DNA of 64,000 bases from Morchella semilibera (taxonomy: Eukaryota > Ascomycota > Pezizomycetes > Pezizales > Morchellaceae). The position numbers and the translations under genes are program-made. The DNA lies in assembly GCA_009192285.1 (NCBI GenBank), contig WBVU01000003.1:1085973-1149972 (forward strand), given 5' to 3'. Numbering within the stretch: position 1 is the stretch's first letter; every line of letters starts with the position of its first letter. A model generated the notes under the pieces. That model saw only the letters and a list, made by a program, of their open reading frames with translations. It did no database searches and was not told the DNA's origin. Shown one piece after another: positions 24,133-36,491 of this stretch.

Positions 24133-24422
24133 GGTAGCGCACTAACAAAGAGAATTCAAGGTTCCTGGGATCCTGACGGAACCGATTTGACAATATGAGC
24201 CTTATTATCATCAGGGGCAACAGGTTTGCATTTCCTTGAACTACTTATATCACTTCCATCCAGTTCTGGCTGGTGGAGGGTAACTAAAACTAATTATTTC
24301 CTCCGTTTCCAAATCTTGGTATACACTGATACTCATGACTAACAGATGCCATCAACGCACCCGAATTGCCATCCAACGAGACAAATGATACTCTTACTTT
24401 GCAAAAGACCTCATACTCTTTG

Positions 24423-24515
24423 CCCCCCCCCCCTCCCTCGTTTTTCTTTTCCCCTGTTTTTTTTCTTTTCCCTTGCCTTTCCTCCCCCTTTGTTTTTTAT
24501 TTTCCCTTTTTCAAC
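24423..24515. repeat. Polypyrimidine tract beginning with C11
   Basis: About 90 nt of nearly pure C/T on the plus strand, starting with C11 (24423-24433) and continuing as T-rich runs. It ends about 80 bp past the stop of the minus-strand gene at 24593, so it could lie in that gene's 3' flank. Confidence 0.8.
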
Positions 24516-24592
24516 CACCGAGACCGGTTCCTGAACTTTCTGAGCCCCTGAATGTTTGTACCCCTTCGAACCCGGTCCCCAACTGCAGAGGC

Positions 24593-27064
24593 CTAGCGTG
24601 AGGAGGAACCTTCCCCATTGGACTTGAGAATGTACTTGTCAGCAGCTACGCCGGTTGCGCCCTGTGCCACTTTCAAGATGCGATCAATTTGGGGGCTAGG
24701 TGGTCCCTCTTTCATGTCGGTGACAAGCTTTTGGAGCTTTTCGAGACCTTTGCAATACGAAATGTACCTATCGATCATCCAAGACATGTACTGTTCGTCC
24801 GGAATCCCGATCTCTCTGAACTGAACCTCCCAGTGACCAATTTCGTTCTTAAGATCTTCAGGAATCGGGTGGACAACGGTTTTGTACTTCGCACGACGGC
24901 GACGGGGCTTGGGCGGGGCGGCGTCTTTCTGGCCTCTCATGGGGGCCTCGTTCTGGCGTCTCATGGCGAGGTCAAGGACACCTGGTAGGAGGAAGACTGG
25001 CAAGGTCAGGCCGCCGTGTTGATCATCCGCGTTCCGCCCCGGAGGCCTGAATTGTTCGGCGACCATAGCTCGAAGACCAGAATAGATATCGGCATTTGTC
25101 GTACCACATTCACCAACCTCTTCTCCCTTGGGACGAATTTGTTTCTTAGGTGGAGGCTTTTCGTCACCGGTGAGTTCACGCATCGCGCGGATCAGGCGCT
25201 CACGTTCCTTGAGAGACGAAGAGATAGTGCTCTGGCGGTAGTGCTCAACAGACAAGCCCACGGCTTTCGCGAGTACCTTCTCGACTTCACTTCCTTCTCC
25301 ACCAATCTCCTCTTTACAAGGAGCCTCGCCCAGTCCGAGGTTGTGCACCTTTGAAACCAGGTCGTCACCTTCAATGTTGCTGTTTTTATCAGGATCGTTC
25401 AACACGGAAACCTTCACGCGCTGAGAGAAGGAACATGTAGAAAGAAGTGCTTCCTCGAATGTTGCCTTGGGCGGCTCACGGCTAGACGCCTCGCTACCGC
25501 TCCCATACTCAGCTCCATTAGATGAAGCGGACTAAAGGGACTAGTGAGCCACGGTGACGGTATTGGTCATTTATGACGGGGGGCTTACCTTTTGATAGGG
25601 ATTGGTAGAACCACGGTTCTGGGGTTTTTGATTACACTTGCATCGCGGGTTGGTACATTGCCCCAAGTCTTCATCCTCCGGGTCGATGGCTTGATCGATC
25701 TGGGAAGCCTCTTCCTTCTTAGCTCTGGCCTGAGCTTGCTGGCTTGGGAGGGATTTATATCTCTTGATGTAGGCATCGAGGGACTTGCTTTTGTCAGATT
25801 CATCGACCATTTTTGAAGTGTTTGGAGCCATCTTTTCGTCTTTGTCTGTCGCTGGTTTCAGCGGGGATTGTGTGGGTGGTTTAGGTTGAGACTGCGCATT
25901 TGCATTCCTTTTAGCCCGGCTTCTGCCTTTCCTGCGGTTGGAGCGGGTAACCGGTTTATCAATCATGTCAGACATGGTAGAGGTAGGATTTGTCGGTGTG
26001 GAGGCCGCAATATCATTTGGAAGCCCCGAAACCTCGAACCTCCTGCCATTACTAGAAATGAATGAATTGTATCCCTCGGGTTTCTTTACAGTTCCTTTTG
26101 TATCATCACAGCGCTCCACCATTTCCTTGACCATAAACTGCCCACTAGGTTCACCTCGAGATAGTTTATTGATTGCAAATTCCATTGCAACACGACCGAT
26201 TTCTCGTATTTCCTCCTCACTACGTTGTTTACCTGATTCGGTTAACTCGTCGTGAAAGGTGATCCTACTAGTAATTACTGGAGCCTTTCTTTGCTCCTTA
26301 GTCGCACCTTTAGAAAGAGCCTTCACCTCTCCGGTCACCTGGGACTGCAAGGTTTTTCCAGGCCGCTCCGGGTTAACTATCCTGTACGAAGGGGTTTCTG
26401 GAATTGTGCTATCCGACGAGCCTGTGGATGTCTTTGCAGGCATAGGATGGGTATCTGGTTCCACACCACGGCGGCCTGTACGCTCTCCAACACCCCTGAG
26501 AGGTACAGTACCCTCTCGTCGCTGGTTCTGATAGCTGGTACGAGCGGGCGGTGGGGTAAGAATCTTCATATCTCCATGCTCTCCGTTACTCACCCATCGT
26601 GTGGTGAGCGTGTCAAGACCGTGAAACGTCTTAGGCCCGGCAAAACTATTATTTCTGACTCGTAGAGGTTCGCCCTTCTGCGGTATGTGGGTATCGGCAC
26701 TGGGGCATGCTCCCAAGGTTACCTCCCCTGAAGCTCTATCCTCCACAAAGCGGGAGTAGTCCGCAGACTGAATGCCGCGGGGAGTAGCCCGGGCTAGTGC
26801 TACGTCCTTCCAGTGTCCAGTTGACTGATTGGGCTCTAAGATTCTGCCCCTCTCGATTTGGGTGCACTCGCCCTCATTCCCAGGGGCACAGTGAGAGTTT
26901 GAGTGAACTCTACAGATATTGACAGAGCGCATATCTGGCGCCGGGGGGCGAACCAATGATTGGGGAAAAACGAGCTGGGACCCCGTCCTAGCCCTTTCAA
27001 GGGCCTCACGAGCGAAACGTTTCACTCGCCCTTCTAGGACTTTGGGGTCAATGGGCTCTGGCAT
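24593..27064 (-). CDS. Two-exon gene, 804 aa, unknown
   Basis: Not recognised. Exons are 25589-27064 and 24593-25531, joined by a 57-nt phase-0 intron (25532-25588: GTAAGC to CCTTTAG). The start is the ATG at 27064 (MPEPIDPKVLEGR). The N-terminal helix VKRFAREALERART is followed by a long disordered region. A basic patch (RSNRRKGRSRAKRN near residue 400) looks like a nuclear localisation signal. A small cysteine cluster (C470, C475, C477) precedes the intron. Exon 2 looks structured and helical: KVEKVLAKAVGLSVEHYRQ-like segments, a basic stretch (KPRRRRAKYK), and EDLKNEIGHWEVQFREIG then MSWMIDRYISYCKGLEKLQKLV. The order of disordered basic region, Cys cluster and helical C-terminus would fit a chromatin or nuclear protein, which is inference. 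Confidence 0.8.
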
Positions 27065-30000
27065 TGTGCAGGGAACTCTAAGGTTTTGTTAGATTTTAGC
27101 AACAAATAATAACTATCTCTCGGCAGCTTGAAATCCGGATTTATACCTATGCGTGACCGTTCCAGCTTTTATTCTGATAGCGAGGTTTAGTTATGTGTTT
27201 TTGGAAATGGTGCTTTGTGCAGTGAACAACGTTCTTTAAGGGGACAAAGCGAAGCTATGAGGTATCAGGGGGGCAAAGAGCTTTGCTGATATAGATCCGC
27301 AGGAGCAATCACTCGGGTTCCGGGTGACAAAATGGGTGGAAATGAAATATATTAGACCGGGTTTTGGGTGCATTGCAATAGAGCTCCAAATAGGACACTT
27401 TGGGATTATTTGTGGGTGGCCGGGGTATAAAGCAGTCGCACCTTGAATTGCCCACGCTGATATAATCGGGGCTTCTGCCCCGAAACTGTGCGGCCCTTTA
27501 CTGTAATGTATCAGTCAAACCGTGGGGAATAGCGGGGAAGCTAATTAAGAACCTCTTAGATCTCATTTGTTTGATTCGTCTTACAATCCTCAAAGGAGAC
27601 TACAACACAGGGAATTGGGAAGTGTGCATTAGATATTTATAACAATGTCAAGCACGATAGACAATTAGAAACTACTTATCTTTAATATAATATTCATAAG
27701 CTATATCTCTCGATACCATGTCTGTACATGGCTACATATACACTCATTATAGTTGGAAGTTGGATTAAACCTGCTGTTACATCACTGGCTCCCGAATTCA
27801 AGGCTCATAGGGAGCTGCTCCAAGTTATATTCTGCCTGATGACGATATGGATTCATGTATAATCATTTACGCGGCCAAACACACGAGCTTGGATACTCGA
27901 AAAGCGAAGGCCTACATGTATACACCCGGAAAAACGAAATAGATTTAATACTTTATGGAGCTACTATCATAGAGATACCAACTCGTGCCTAGAGACTTTT
28001 CACATGCTATCGATCGAGCTTGTTACACCTACTACTACTTTGTCCCCCTTTATCTGCAACTCTTTAAGTCTCGCCTCCCAATAAAACCCACAAACCTGTC
28101 CGCACGTCTCTACCACCCGCTAACTACTATCACCATTTAAACAACCGGAGACGGGAGAAAGCAGATGCTCATCCGCATACAAAACTATTAGTCTCTCTGA
28201 CCTAAGCATTGATAATCCCAATAATGTAAACTAGCAGATTATGATTTCTGATTCTACAATGCACCGATGAATGGTTATGGCAGCGATGTAAGCCGGAACA
28301 TGCTTGTGTTGAGCTGCTATCTGATAAGCTGCACTCAAGAGCGGGGGAAATGTAATTTTGTTGTGATCTCTTCCTAGGATGTATGCTTCTTTGAGCTTGA
28401 TAAATATAATACCGGCGTGGTTAATACTCCCATACATAACCAACAAAAACTAGCATGTCCCTCTTGAGCGCGTCATGCATGCCAAGGCACTAAACTGATC
28501 GACACGCCTTTGAGCTGCTTCGCAGAGCCGCATCTTGATTCAACCACACCCAGAGAGACAGGGGATAGTAGCTCGGTTTTCCACGCTGGTAATGTGCCAA
28601 TGTACACCCGCAGGAAAGAAGGGGGTGCAACCCGTCCGAACTCAAATGCAAAATTGAAAATACGAATAAAAAGAAGTAATATAACTAAACAACACAATAC
28701 AGAATAGATACTATGGCCTCTAAACTATATTCACCACCTTTTATGATCTCCCTAGTCCTTTACTACTGCTGCAATTCTCTCTGGCATGCTGTCAATGATT
28801 TTATATATCCCCCAGCCCGGCCTTTCCCACTCTTCTTTAGCTAGCTTGGGCTTCAATAATTTTTATGTTTTCGTTTAGGGTACCAGCCCCTGTCCACCTC
28901 CCAGACCCGCCAAAAGACACGGCTATGAAACACCCGTGGGGTTGTATTGCAGGTCTGGGGATATCAAGTTAGAGGCACCCGTTGTCGCGCTTGCTGCTGT
29001 TTCCTCACGTTTTTCCTGCGGGTGTATCCAGGGGCGCCGGAAGGCGATGCATGCGCATACAACAACTCGATTTACCACTCATAATATCAACCACATGCGG
29101 CCCAAATGAAGCAACAATATATGGTATACAGAGTAAACAAATCATTATAGAGATACATTGATTATATTTAAATAAAAGAAATCAAGGTGTTGTGAATTTA
29201 CTTAGGCCTCACCTATATAACAACGTAATTAATAGAGTCTTTTATATTTTAGCCATCAACGAACAAAAAACTATTTATTCTCAAGACTTCAAGACGTGCA
29301 GGTTGGATGCAAGTAGGATGTGATATAATATTTTCAACTACAAGACTTGAAGGTACGTATGGAGATATATTTAGTTCTTATGCCTATGATTTTCTTCTTA
29401 GAGTACTTGTGAGCCCTCATGCGCGCCAAGAGGCAAACACATGCAGAATAGTCTTGGGGATTAATAATCTTCTGTTCGTTGCCTTTCACACTCTCTAATC
29501 CCAAGCCGCTCAGAGGAGGCCTCTGCCACCTAGCTCGAGGGAAAATCGCTAAATTAGACCCCCACTCCTTCTAACATTTGTAGAATCACCAAATGGAGAT
29601 CTTTTTTTCATGGGACTCTTTTATACTAACATCCAGATAAAATATACCTTGTATAAAATCCTAAGGAGTTTAGCAACAGCATTGATTGTAAAAATAATTC
29701 TTTTCTCGCCAAAAACTGGTAATGCCGATTAGTGGCAAGCAACATCTGGCTCCCCCCAAATCAACGAAAATCCATATAATGCCAAGCTACAAGGAAGCTG
29801 GATGTATCTAGCGCAAAGTCTCTATTATCTCTAGATTCGCTGTCTCACTAGAGCAATATCTATCTTTTCAAGAAATCATATAATAAGCTTCTACAAGCTA
29901 TTGTATCTCGAGCTCATAATGAGGTGAGAGAAGATACATGTAGTATAACACGTACCAGGATGTGTTACTCGCCTTGAAGTCCTTGGCATATATCAAAAAC

Positions 30001-30588
30001 TAACTTAGAAATAGCTGTTCCTAGAGAGACGTCTTAGAATCTGAGGCCTATTAGGTTTTGTCACACCTCCTCCTGGGTACCCTTGGCAAGAATGGATCTA
30101 CCTCTCCATCAGGTGCGGCAAGGGTCACTAGGTACTTAATGTACATGTACTTAATGCCAATCTAAGCTTTCACGGGACATTGCATGCTGTGTGCAGGTAC
30201 AAGTAAATGGTTCGGTGTTGGGGGCCTAACCAGTGACTGCTGTAAATCTTAAGTGTGGTATACTCACATGCCCTGGGTTGCCAAGACGTGAACAAAGCAT
30301 GCTTTATATTTCTGTCCACTCACAAAGCCCTCATGATACGATATGATACGATGACACGATAATGTTACTCTCGACGCATGAGTAAATGGTGATATTCGAG
30401 TACAAATAGAAAGGTTTCCGATCTCCTGCCTACCATTCCCCATCTTCACTCTAATACCCGGAACGCTTAAATAGCCATCGATTCCTAACCCTTGTTGCTC
30501 CTTTCTTACATTCCCATCATCCTCTCACTATCACTGCTTCGCAACATATTATAGACTACTAAAAAAATCCATTATCGACAATATCACC
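27065..30588. other. 3.5-kb AT-rich gene desert
   Basis: No supported gene. ORFs of 60-75 codons at 28231-28446, 28473-28707 and 29307-29498 have no recognisable content. Near 30336-30362 a short imperfect ATGATACGAT repeat occurs. Decayed transposon sequence is possible, but no terminal repeats or polymerase motifs are visible. Confidence 0.4.
30466..30588 (+). promoter_or_regulatory. Putative core promoter of the 211-aa gene
   Basis: TTAAATAG (about 120 bp before the ATG) could serve as a TATA-like element. It is followed by a C/T-rich stretch (about 30495-30540) of the kind in which fungal transcription often starts. The ATG context is CACCATGCC, with C/A before the start codon. Confidence 0.3.
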
Positions 30589-31224
30589 ATGCCTATTGGA
30601 ACCGTTACCCTTGAGGCTGCTCAACTGTATGCAGTAACAACCTGGATCAGTGGGTACACAGATATGCTCCGCTCTGCTCGCGTGGTGATGGACCGTTTTA
30701 AAAATAGGGCAGACGATATGGAGCCGCCCGAGATTTATCAGCTCTACAAGGCATTTCACGATAGCCACCTGTCTCATGTTCTTGGTGGGTCTGCCAGGGT
30801 CCTCTCTCAGATAGTTGTCAGGGATATCGATATGCGTACCAAATATGAGAAAGTACCGCTGCTCATAAGTGGACAGCCAACTGGAGTGGTTCAACAAACC
30901 TCCTTGGATATTCATCGTTCTTTTAAGGGTGTGGAGTTTGGCCATATTGAAAAAAGGAACCAGATGAAGAAGCAGGCTAAAGAAATGTTTGGTGTGAGAG
31001 ACCCGAAAAAAGAAACGGAAGAGCACGATGATAATGTCAAGAGGCTGCTTTCGAAGGGTATCTGGTTGGAGATGCCGAAGGATGAAGAGCAAGCCCTATA
31101 TGAGGAGATCATCAACGAAACTCGGGTAAAATATTACCAAGCGTTCAAAGTGATGTATAACTATGATACTCGAGTCGTCACATTCTATCGACCAAATTCA
31201 AGCGGCGAAATGGTTGCTTTCTGA
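30589..31224 (+). CDS. Intronless 211-aa helical protein, unknown
   Basis: Not recognised. One uninterrupted frame runs from the ATG at 30589 to the TGA ending at 31224. The track on the opposite strand is a shadow. There is no signal peptide or membrane segment. The composition suggests a compact, mostly helical protein: an N-terminal helix (VTLEAAQLYAVTTWISGY), a middle with RVLSQIVVRDIDMRTKYEK, a basic Lys-rich helix around residues 120-150, and a C-terminus with YYQAFKVMYNYDTRVV then a short polar tail. Unlike the neighbouring large disordered proteins it looks globular throughout. It is the only plus-strand gene in the first 48 kb, isolated by 3.5 kb on its left and about 1.2 kb on its right. 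Confidence 0.7.
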   Translation: MPIGTVTLEAAQLYAVTTWISGYTDMLRSARVVMDRFKNRADDMEPPEIYQLYKAFHDSHLSHVLGGSARVLSQIVVRDIDMRTKYEKVPLLISGQPTGVVQQTSLDIHRSFKGVEFGHIEKRNQMKKQAKEMFGVRDPKKETEEHDDNVKRLLSKGIWLEMPKDEEQALYEEIINETRVKYYQAFKVMYNYDTRVVTFYRPNSSGEMVAF

Positions 31225-32381
31225 TCTCTAGGTCAACTACATGTATCTCAAATTTCTCTAATGATATCAACTTCTGTGTTTCTACTTTCAGATTTCTAGT
31301 TAATGTTTCCCCTCTTTGATTCGTGGTGTTGATCATCAGCTTAGACCTTACTTAGCGTATTCTCTAATATATTTTGTCATGGTTTCTATGTGCATCCTCT
31401 ATTATCTCTTTTACTGCTGAAGCTGCCAACATTTAAGGAGGCCGCAGAGTGCACCGTGCACCCGAGAGTTTCCCCGGAAATACGCCGCCTGTACTTCTGA
31501 CAACTGGTTCATGGTTGTCACGGTTCCCGAGGTGGCCCCTCAAGAGTTGGCAGCATTTAATCACCAGCGAAAGAGATAGCTCATTGAACCTCAAAGGAAT
31601 GATTTATCTCACTTGACTCTACTCCTCCAACAACCTATTCCCCCATGCACGACTTGAATTCAGTGGAGTACTCAGATGGGCCCCATTGCCTTTGCAAGTG
31701 ACAAAAAAGCGGCCCATTCATTTGCATAAAGTCTCAACCTCATAAATCTATGCTTCGATTAGTATAGATTTCTTGCCTTTTTGATTAGTTTGGTTTCTCA
31801 GTGGTTGGGTTCTGGTGACAGGGTAGAAACCGGTCTGCCATACGAGTGAATAATATTCTTGGCTCAATCAGCCTAAATACCACGCGACCTGGCATTCTAA
31901 GTCCCGAGGCTATAAATGAAGACTGTAATATATAACTGAGAACAGACTTTCCAAACAGAAGGGGCGACTGGGACAGTATCTCCACAAGAAATTATAAAAT
32001 CCCATCGACGCCTATCTCTCCAAAGGCAATACCCAAGGACATATATTTACCGCCCAAGCCCCACTCAAAACAAACGCCCAAAGGCCATATAAAGAAAGGA
32101 GCAGGATATAAAGACTAGCAACTACGTAGGAGATAGAATCATGTGTTAATACAGGACAAGGCTTCTTTTTTTTAAGGAAGGTTCAAAATGAACGTAAATT
32201 TAAATTTGTTGGTGAATGTGAGGGAACTATTATCAACAAAACGGAAGATGTAAAACTTTTGAGTATAGAAAAGTGGAAAAGGGAACACCAAGATTAAAAA
32301 TAATGCTGGATTTGAAAAGGAGCTGCAATGCGATGCTTCAGGAAGATCTTTGGGGATTAGAACAGGTATCCAATAACAAGT
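31225..32381. other. Intergenic region with a foldback sequence
   Basis: This is the downstream flank of the 211-aa gene. It contains a 133-bp inverted-repeat segment at 31422-31554. No supported gene is present. It becomes AT-rich towards 32380, the 3' flank of the next minus-strand gene. Confidence 0.45.
31422..31554. repeat. Foldback / MITE-like inverted repeat
   Basis: A perfect 9-bp inverted pair, GCTGCCAAC at 31422-31430 and GTTGGCAGC at 31546-31554, extends with mismatches to arms of about 21 bp. The inside is more GC-rich than its surroundings and holds a second small palindrome, GTGCACCGTGCAC. No clear target-site duplication is seen. It begins about 200 bp after the stop of the plus-strand gene, so it may lie in a 3' UTR. 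Confidence 0.5.
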
Positions 32382-34607
32382 TCAAACACAGCGTTGGTTA
32401 CGATCTGTGCTGTATCCGGAGTCCCTCTTTCTATGATCCCTGAAACTTCCCTTCACCCTCAAAGAAAGTTCCCCCAGCCATGATTGCCTTTTCTTCACCT
32501 TTGTAAGCTTGGCATTCTTGGTAGCGACCTCTTCTAGGTGTTGAGACTTGCCAACCCTGCCTGGTTGGTCTTTTTCGGTGGCGCTATGCTCAGGACTATC
32601 AAGGCACCCATTCTCTGGAACGACATTTTCGATTGTATCTGGTAAGAACCGAGCTTGGGTGACGTCTATCGAGGATGAGGGGGAGCCGACGGGGGTTGCA
32701 ATTAAGCCCTCAGCCCCAACAGCTGCCTTCTCTGCTGGAGATTTCTTGCTATCGATATTGGGGGTATACTCGGTAGTTGAATCTAGAGAACAAAGACTTC
32801 GAAGAGGTGAAGGTACCGTTATTGTGCTCGATGATTCTCGATGCCAGGGCTGCCTAGTCGTGATTCGAAGGTCAGGCTTTCTGATCACAGTTCCAACACT
32901 TCCTGCAGTGCTGATGGATTTGATGGATGTCAAAGATGAATTCTGACGTTTCAGTGGGTTCAGGCTGCTCCTCTCAAGTCCTGTACGCCTCGAAACAGCC
33001 CCAGCCTGCCAACCGAACCCGTGCATGGTGGGTACCCAGGATGCCACATCGAGTGTGTTTGGGTCAAGAGTGGTAAAGAAAGATGGCCGAACACATCGTC
33101 CTGAGGGAGGTGTTGGGACATCGTTGTCAATGTCAGATTGGGTGTGGGCGGGCCGGTAATACGAGTTCGGATCTGTGGGGTCCTCGTAATATCCTGCTGT
33201 GGGAGGTCGCGTGCTGTCATCACCATTCCCGGCACAAAGACGAAGGTAACGGTCACATCCAGAAACCTTCGCTTTTGAGCACACGCCTGATATGTCTGTT
33301 CCGGAGGTGGCATCAGTTCTTATACTGTAACCCACGCTATTTGGGGTGCCACCGGGCCCTGTAGAGTCATGGACTGCACTCTTTTCTTTAATACCTGAGT
33401 GGATGTGGTCTAATGAGGATGCCCCGACAGTCTCGTCTCTTTCAACACTCCAGATTGATTCAGCATGGCTGCTGGAATTTATTATATGGTTTCTGCCATC
33501 TGATCTTAGTGAGAACGGTTCGATATATGTGCATAGAGTGGAAGCTTCAGAAGACGCTCTTGATTGAGCAGGAGCAAGTCCTTCCTTGGAACGTCGCCTG
33601 AAGATATTGAAAATTGGAATCCGGGACACCATTTTTCTACAGACTTTTGAACCAGAAATAAATAGCCTAGCAGTCATTGATCGTGTAATAGGAGATGATT
33701 GGCTGAGATGTGATGTCGGCGAAAGCATTGCTATCATACTAGCTGAACTGTTGCCCCGTTTCCTGTTGCGAACACCTGGCATTTTACTCTCATCTGCCAA
33801 AGGACTTGGTAATCTCGGATAAGAGTCTCCGCTATGTCTATATATTTTCTGGTCTTTCAGGCGGCTAGTATCCTTAAGCTCGTTGTTTCCGTCTCCAGAT
33901 GAAGCATAGATGATGGAAACAACAGAATCTGTGTCTGGGCAGCTCGCGGCTGAGTTTGATCTGGTGCGTACAGAAAAAAGCTGTCTCTGTGTTGATTCTC
34001 CTAGTTCCGACGGGGTAGATTCATTGCTCAAAAGTCGAGAAATCTGCTTGCGGATTTCCTCCACATGAGACTCAACATGATGTTGCCTCTCATGCCAAAT
34101 ACTGTCGGCATCACTAGGCGTCAGGGGGGGGCTGGGGTCTCGATGGAAAGGACTCCGGAACCCATTGGAATCGGCACTTCGATTGCTGGCCGGTGATGAC
34201 ATGATGAATGTCGTTACCGCTGTTCCGTCACCTAAGCTGCTGACTATTTGTTGTACACATGACTGTCTGGCCGGTGTCCTGAATGGCATATCTATCCCAG
34301 GGATATTGGTCCCTGTAGAAAGTTGTTTCGAACCAGACGAAATCCCTCTGTTCCTTGAGAAATCAGTCGAAGAAGACTCAAGGGATTGAGTGCTCCGTGG
34401 TGAGCGTTTTAATCTGAGTGGAGTACGGTAACTCTGGCGCCGGTATTTGTTTGAGACTGGTGGGCGGTTTGCATCGGTGAAGCTGGGCGAGTTGAAACTA
34501 GATTCCCGATAGGGTTCCAGTCCGCATCTACCCTTTAGCTCATCCGTGATACGGAGGTGCTTTACACGGCGAAGTGTGCGCCTTGGACTATTTCTTGTTT
34601 GTACCAT
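32382..34607 (-). CDS. Intronless 741-aa Ser-rich protein, unknown
   Basis: Not recognised. A single exon starts at the ATG at 34607 and stops at 32382. The N-terminus is strongly basic (SPRRTLRRVKHLRI). There is another basic run near residue 45-70 and a third near residues 320-350 (ARLFISGSKVCRKMVSRIPIFNIFRRRSKE, broken here by prolines), which could be an amphipathic membrane-binding or nuclear element. The C-terminal 60 residues are Lys-rich with a short conserved-looking end, SWLGELSLRVKGSF. Most of the rest is Ser/Thr/Pro/Asp with many SP and TP sites. A C-terminal DSGYSTD motif resembles a phospho-degron or phosphorylation site. The length and complete absence of introns differ from its neighbours. 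Confidence 0.75.
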   Translation of the reverse strand: MVQTRNSPRRTLRRVKHLRITDELKGRCGLEPYRESSFNSPSFTDANRPPVSNKYRRQSYRTPLRLKRSPRSTQSLESSSTDFSRNRGISSGSKQLSTGTNIPGIDMPFRTPARQSCVQQIVSSLGDGTAVTTFIMSSPASNRSADSNGFRSPFHRDPSPPLTPSDADSIWHERQHHVESHVEEIRKQISRLLSNESTPSELGESTQRQLFSVRTRSNSAASCPDTDSVVSIIYASSGDGNNELKDTSRLKDQKIYRHSGDSYPRLPSPLADESKMPGVRNRKRGNSSASMIAMLSPTSHLSQSSPITRSMTARLFISGSKVCRKMVSRIPIFNIFRRRSKEGLAPAQSRASSEASTLCTYIEPFSLRSDGRNHIINSSSHAESIWSVERDETVGASSLDHIHSGIKEKSAVHDSTGPGGTPNSVGYSIRTDATSGTDISGVCSKAKVSGCDRYLRLCAGNGDDSTRPPTAGYYEDPTDPNSYYRPAHTQSDIDNDVPTPPSGRCVRPSFFTTLDPNTLDVASWVPTMHGFGWQAGAVSRRTGLERSSLNPLKRQNSSLTSIKSISTAGSVGTVIRKPDLRITTRQPWHRESSSTITVPSPLRSLCSLDSTTEYTPNIDSKKSPAEKAAVGAEGLIATPVGSPSSSIDVTQARFLPDTIENVVPENGCLDSPEHSATEKDQPGRVGKSQHLEEVATKNAKLTKVKKRQSWLGELSLRVKGSFRDHRKRDSGYSTDRNQRCV

Positions 34608-36491
34608 TGGATGGTTTTATGCTGAAGCCGGAACCGCTAGGGGAATACTATGCACTAAACTGGAGGGAAAATTCCCCTGCCGACTGTAAACCTGTAGATT
34701 CAATCGGTCGATGTTAAATCAGATGCTCAAATAACGATGGGATAGTAAGCAGGTCTCGTACCTGCTCCAGAGTTGTCAAGGCTTGTGGTTACGGAATGAT
34801 GTTTTCCTTTAGGAGTCCTATGCGGACCTATCGAAATTCAATGGTCGAGTGTCGTAATTGGAGAAAAACTAGTTGATACAGTTAGATTAGTAGACGAATT
34901 GATGGGCGGTAATCTATTTCGATGAAATCGAAGTATATTTAACGCTAGCCAACTTACTTTCTACTTCAGAAAAAAAAAGCCAAAACACCAGAGGATATCC
35001 CTCAGTCGTACTAAAACTCGGCGACACAACAAAAAAGGGAGCGTTGAGGACAAAGGAGAGGGGTCGAGGTGCAATAGATCAGATTGGTAACATAAAGAAA
35101 TTCGAAGATGGATGACCGCTTGTTGAAAGTGGGGTTTGTAGTTGATAAAGGGAGTGAGTGGGGTGAAGTTTTGTTGGGTGAGTTTAGAACTCATACACTC
35201 CGTGTTTGGCACGTGACCTTGCCAAGTCTGGTGGGTTGTCATGGCGAGGGGTGGAAACTCGGACATTGCTTAGCCCTATGTACCCGCCAGCCCCCCAAGC
35301 ACCAGCCTTAGAAATCCACAAGAAAGGTAGTCGACAAAGATGTGGTGCTTTTGCTAAAGGTGTCGTTGAGTTGGGATATTACACGCACGATCCAATACTG
35401 CTACACGTGCCAACTGCCCAAAATGGTGGCTATGTCACAGGCTGTGAAGTAGGGCTGGAAGCAGAAATGTTCCACCGTGAAAACTGGGCACTGTAGGTCT
35501 GCACGATGCTTAGACGAAGAGCGATCCCTAGCGTTCATTTGGGATACATAGTGTTAGGGGGGGTCAGCACATGCCGGACTTGTACTTGGGACGTTATTGT
35601 CCTTCGTTTACGCTCTGGCTATGGAAATCCTGTTTTTGCTCTCTCCCTATCCGCTGAGCAATCGATCATCATGATCCATCACTCGATCACATTCCATGCC
35701 AAGCCTTTACTCAAGGAGCCACAGGTGGATAAATTGTCCCTCTGGTGACCATGTACTTGCTCTTTGTATATATATCAGAAGAGCGGATTTCATCAAACCT
35801 TTCGCGTTAGTTTTCTGGGTTACAGTGAGCATCTATCTGGGACCTCGGTGTGCAATATTATGCTGGGCGGGGGCAAGGGAGGGGGGGGGGCGCGGCGCGG
35901 CGGTAGCGTGTGTCTGGGTCAATGTACAGCAGGTGCATTGGCTAAGGAGTTTCTGCTTATGTGGTGCTAGACGAGAGATATGATGGGAGAGATGACTAGA
36001 GTCAAGTAGCACGATTTGGAACATGTTCGTGGAGACGAAAAGACATTTCTCCTGGTGTATATCACAACTAGTTTGATAGAGACCGCGCATTTGATTTAGT
36101 GAAGGAAAGACTTCGTAACGTTATCGTTTGCTAGATGTTGGAGGCGCCAGATAAAGGAATCACCTCGCTCCTTCGATGAGTATGAATATATACATAGAAT
36201 GAATAAAGGAGGTGAGTATTAGACGGGAGAAATGAGCAACGGGCGCCGCCGAATAATTACGAAACTGAGAAACATCGCGGACAGGCAAGCACGCAAGATG
36301 ACAGAAACTGATGAAGAAAAGCACAAACAGGGTATAAAGCTTATCATTTTTTTTACAGGAAATTTGGACATCAGCACAAGCACACGGACATGAAGAAATA
36401 CCCAGACAACTGCCAAGGGCTAAATGACTATCATGCCCACAAATTATAGTACAAATACACACCAGTGCTTTGCCCCTCTGCACGGAGGGCA
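34608..36491. other. Intergenic region with G10 tract
   Basis: No supported gene. Overlapping small ORFs at 35108-36090 on both strands lack recognisable content. G10 at 35881-35890 is followed by a short CGCGGCGCGG sequence. Confidence 0.4.
35881..35890. repeat. G10 homopolymer
   Basis: Ten consecutive G on the plus strand in a short GC-rich patch, about 600 bp past the stop of the minus-strand gene ending at 36492. Confidence 0.9.

Larger units (their letters stand above)
22681..24592. other. Intergenic region with one small candidate ORF and a C11 tract
   Basis: Apart from the small ORF at 23959-24132 nothing is supported. C11 is at 24423-24433 at the start of a long pyrimidine tract (24420-24515), which lies in the 3' flank of the gene ending at 24593. 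Confidence 0.4.
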
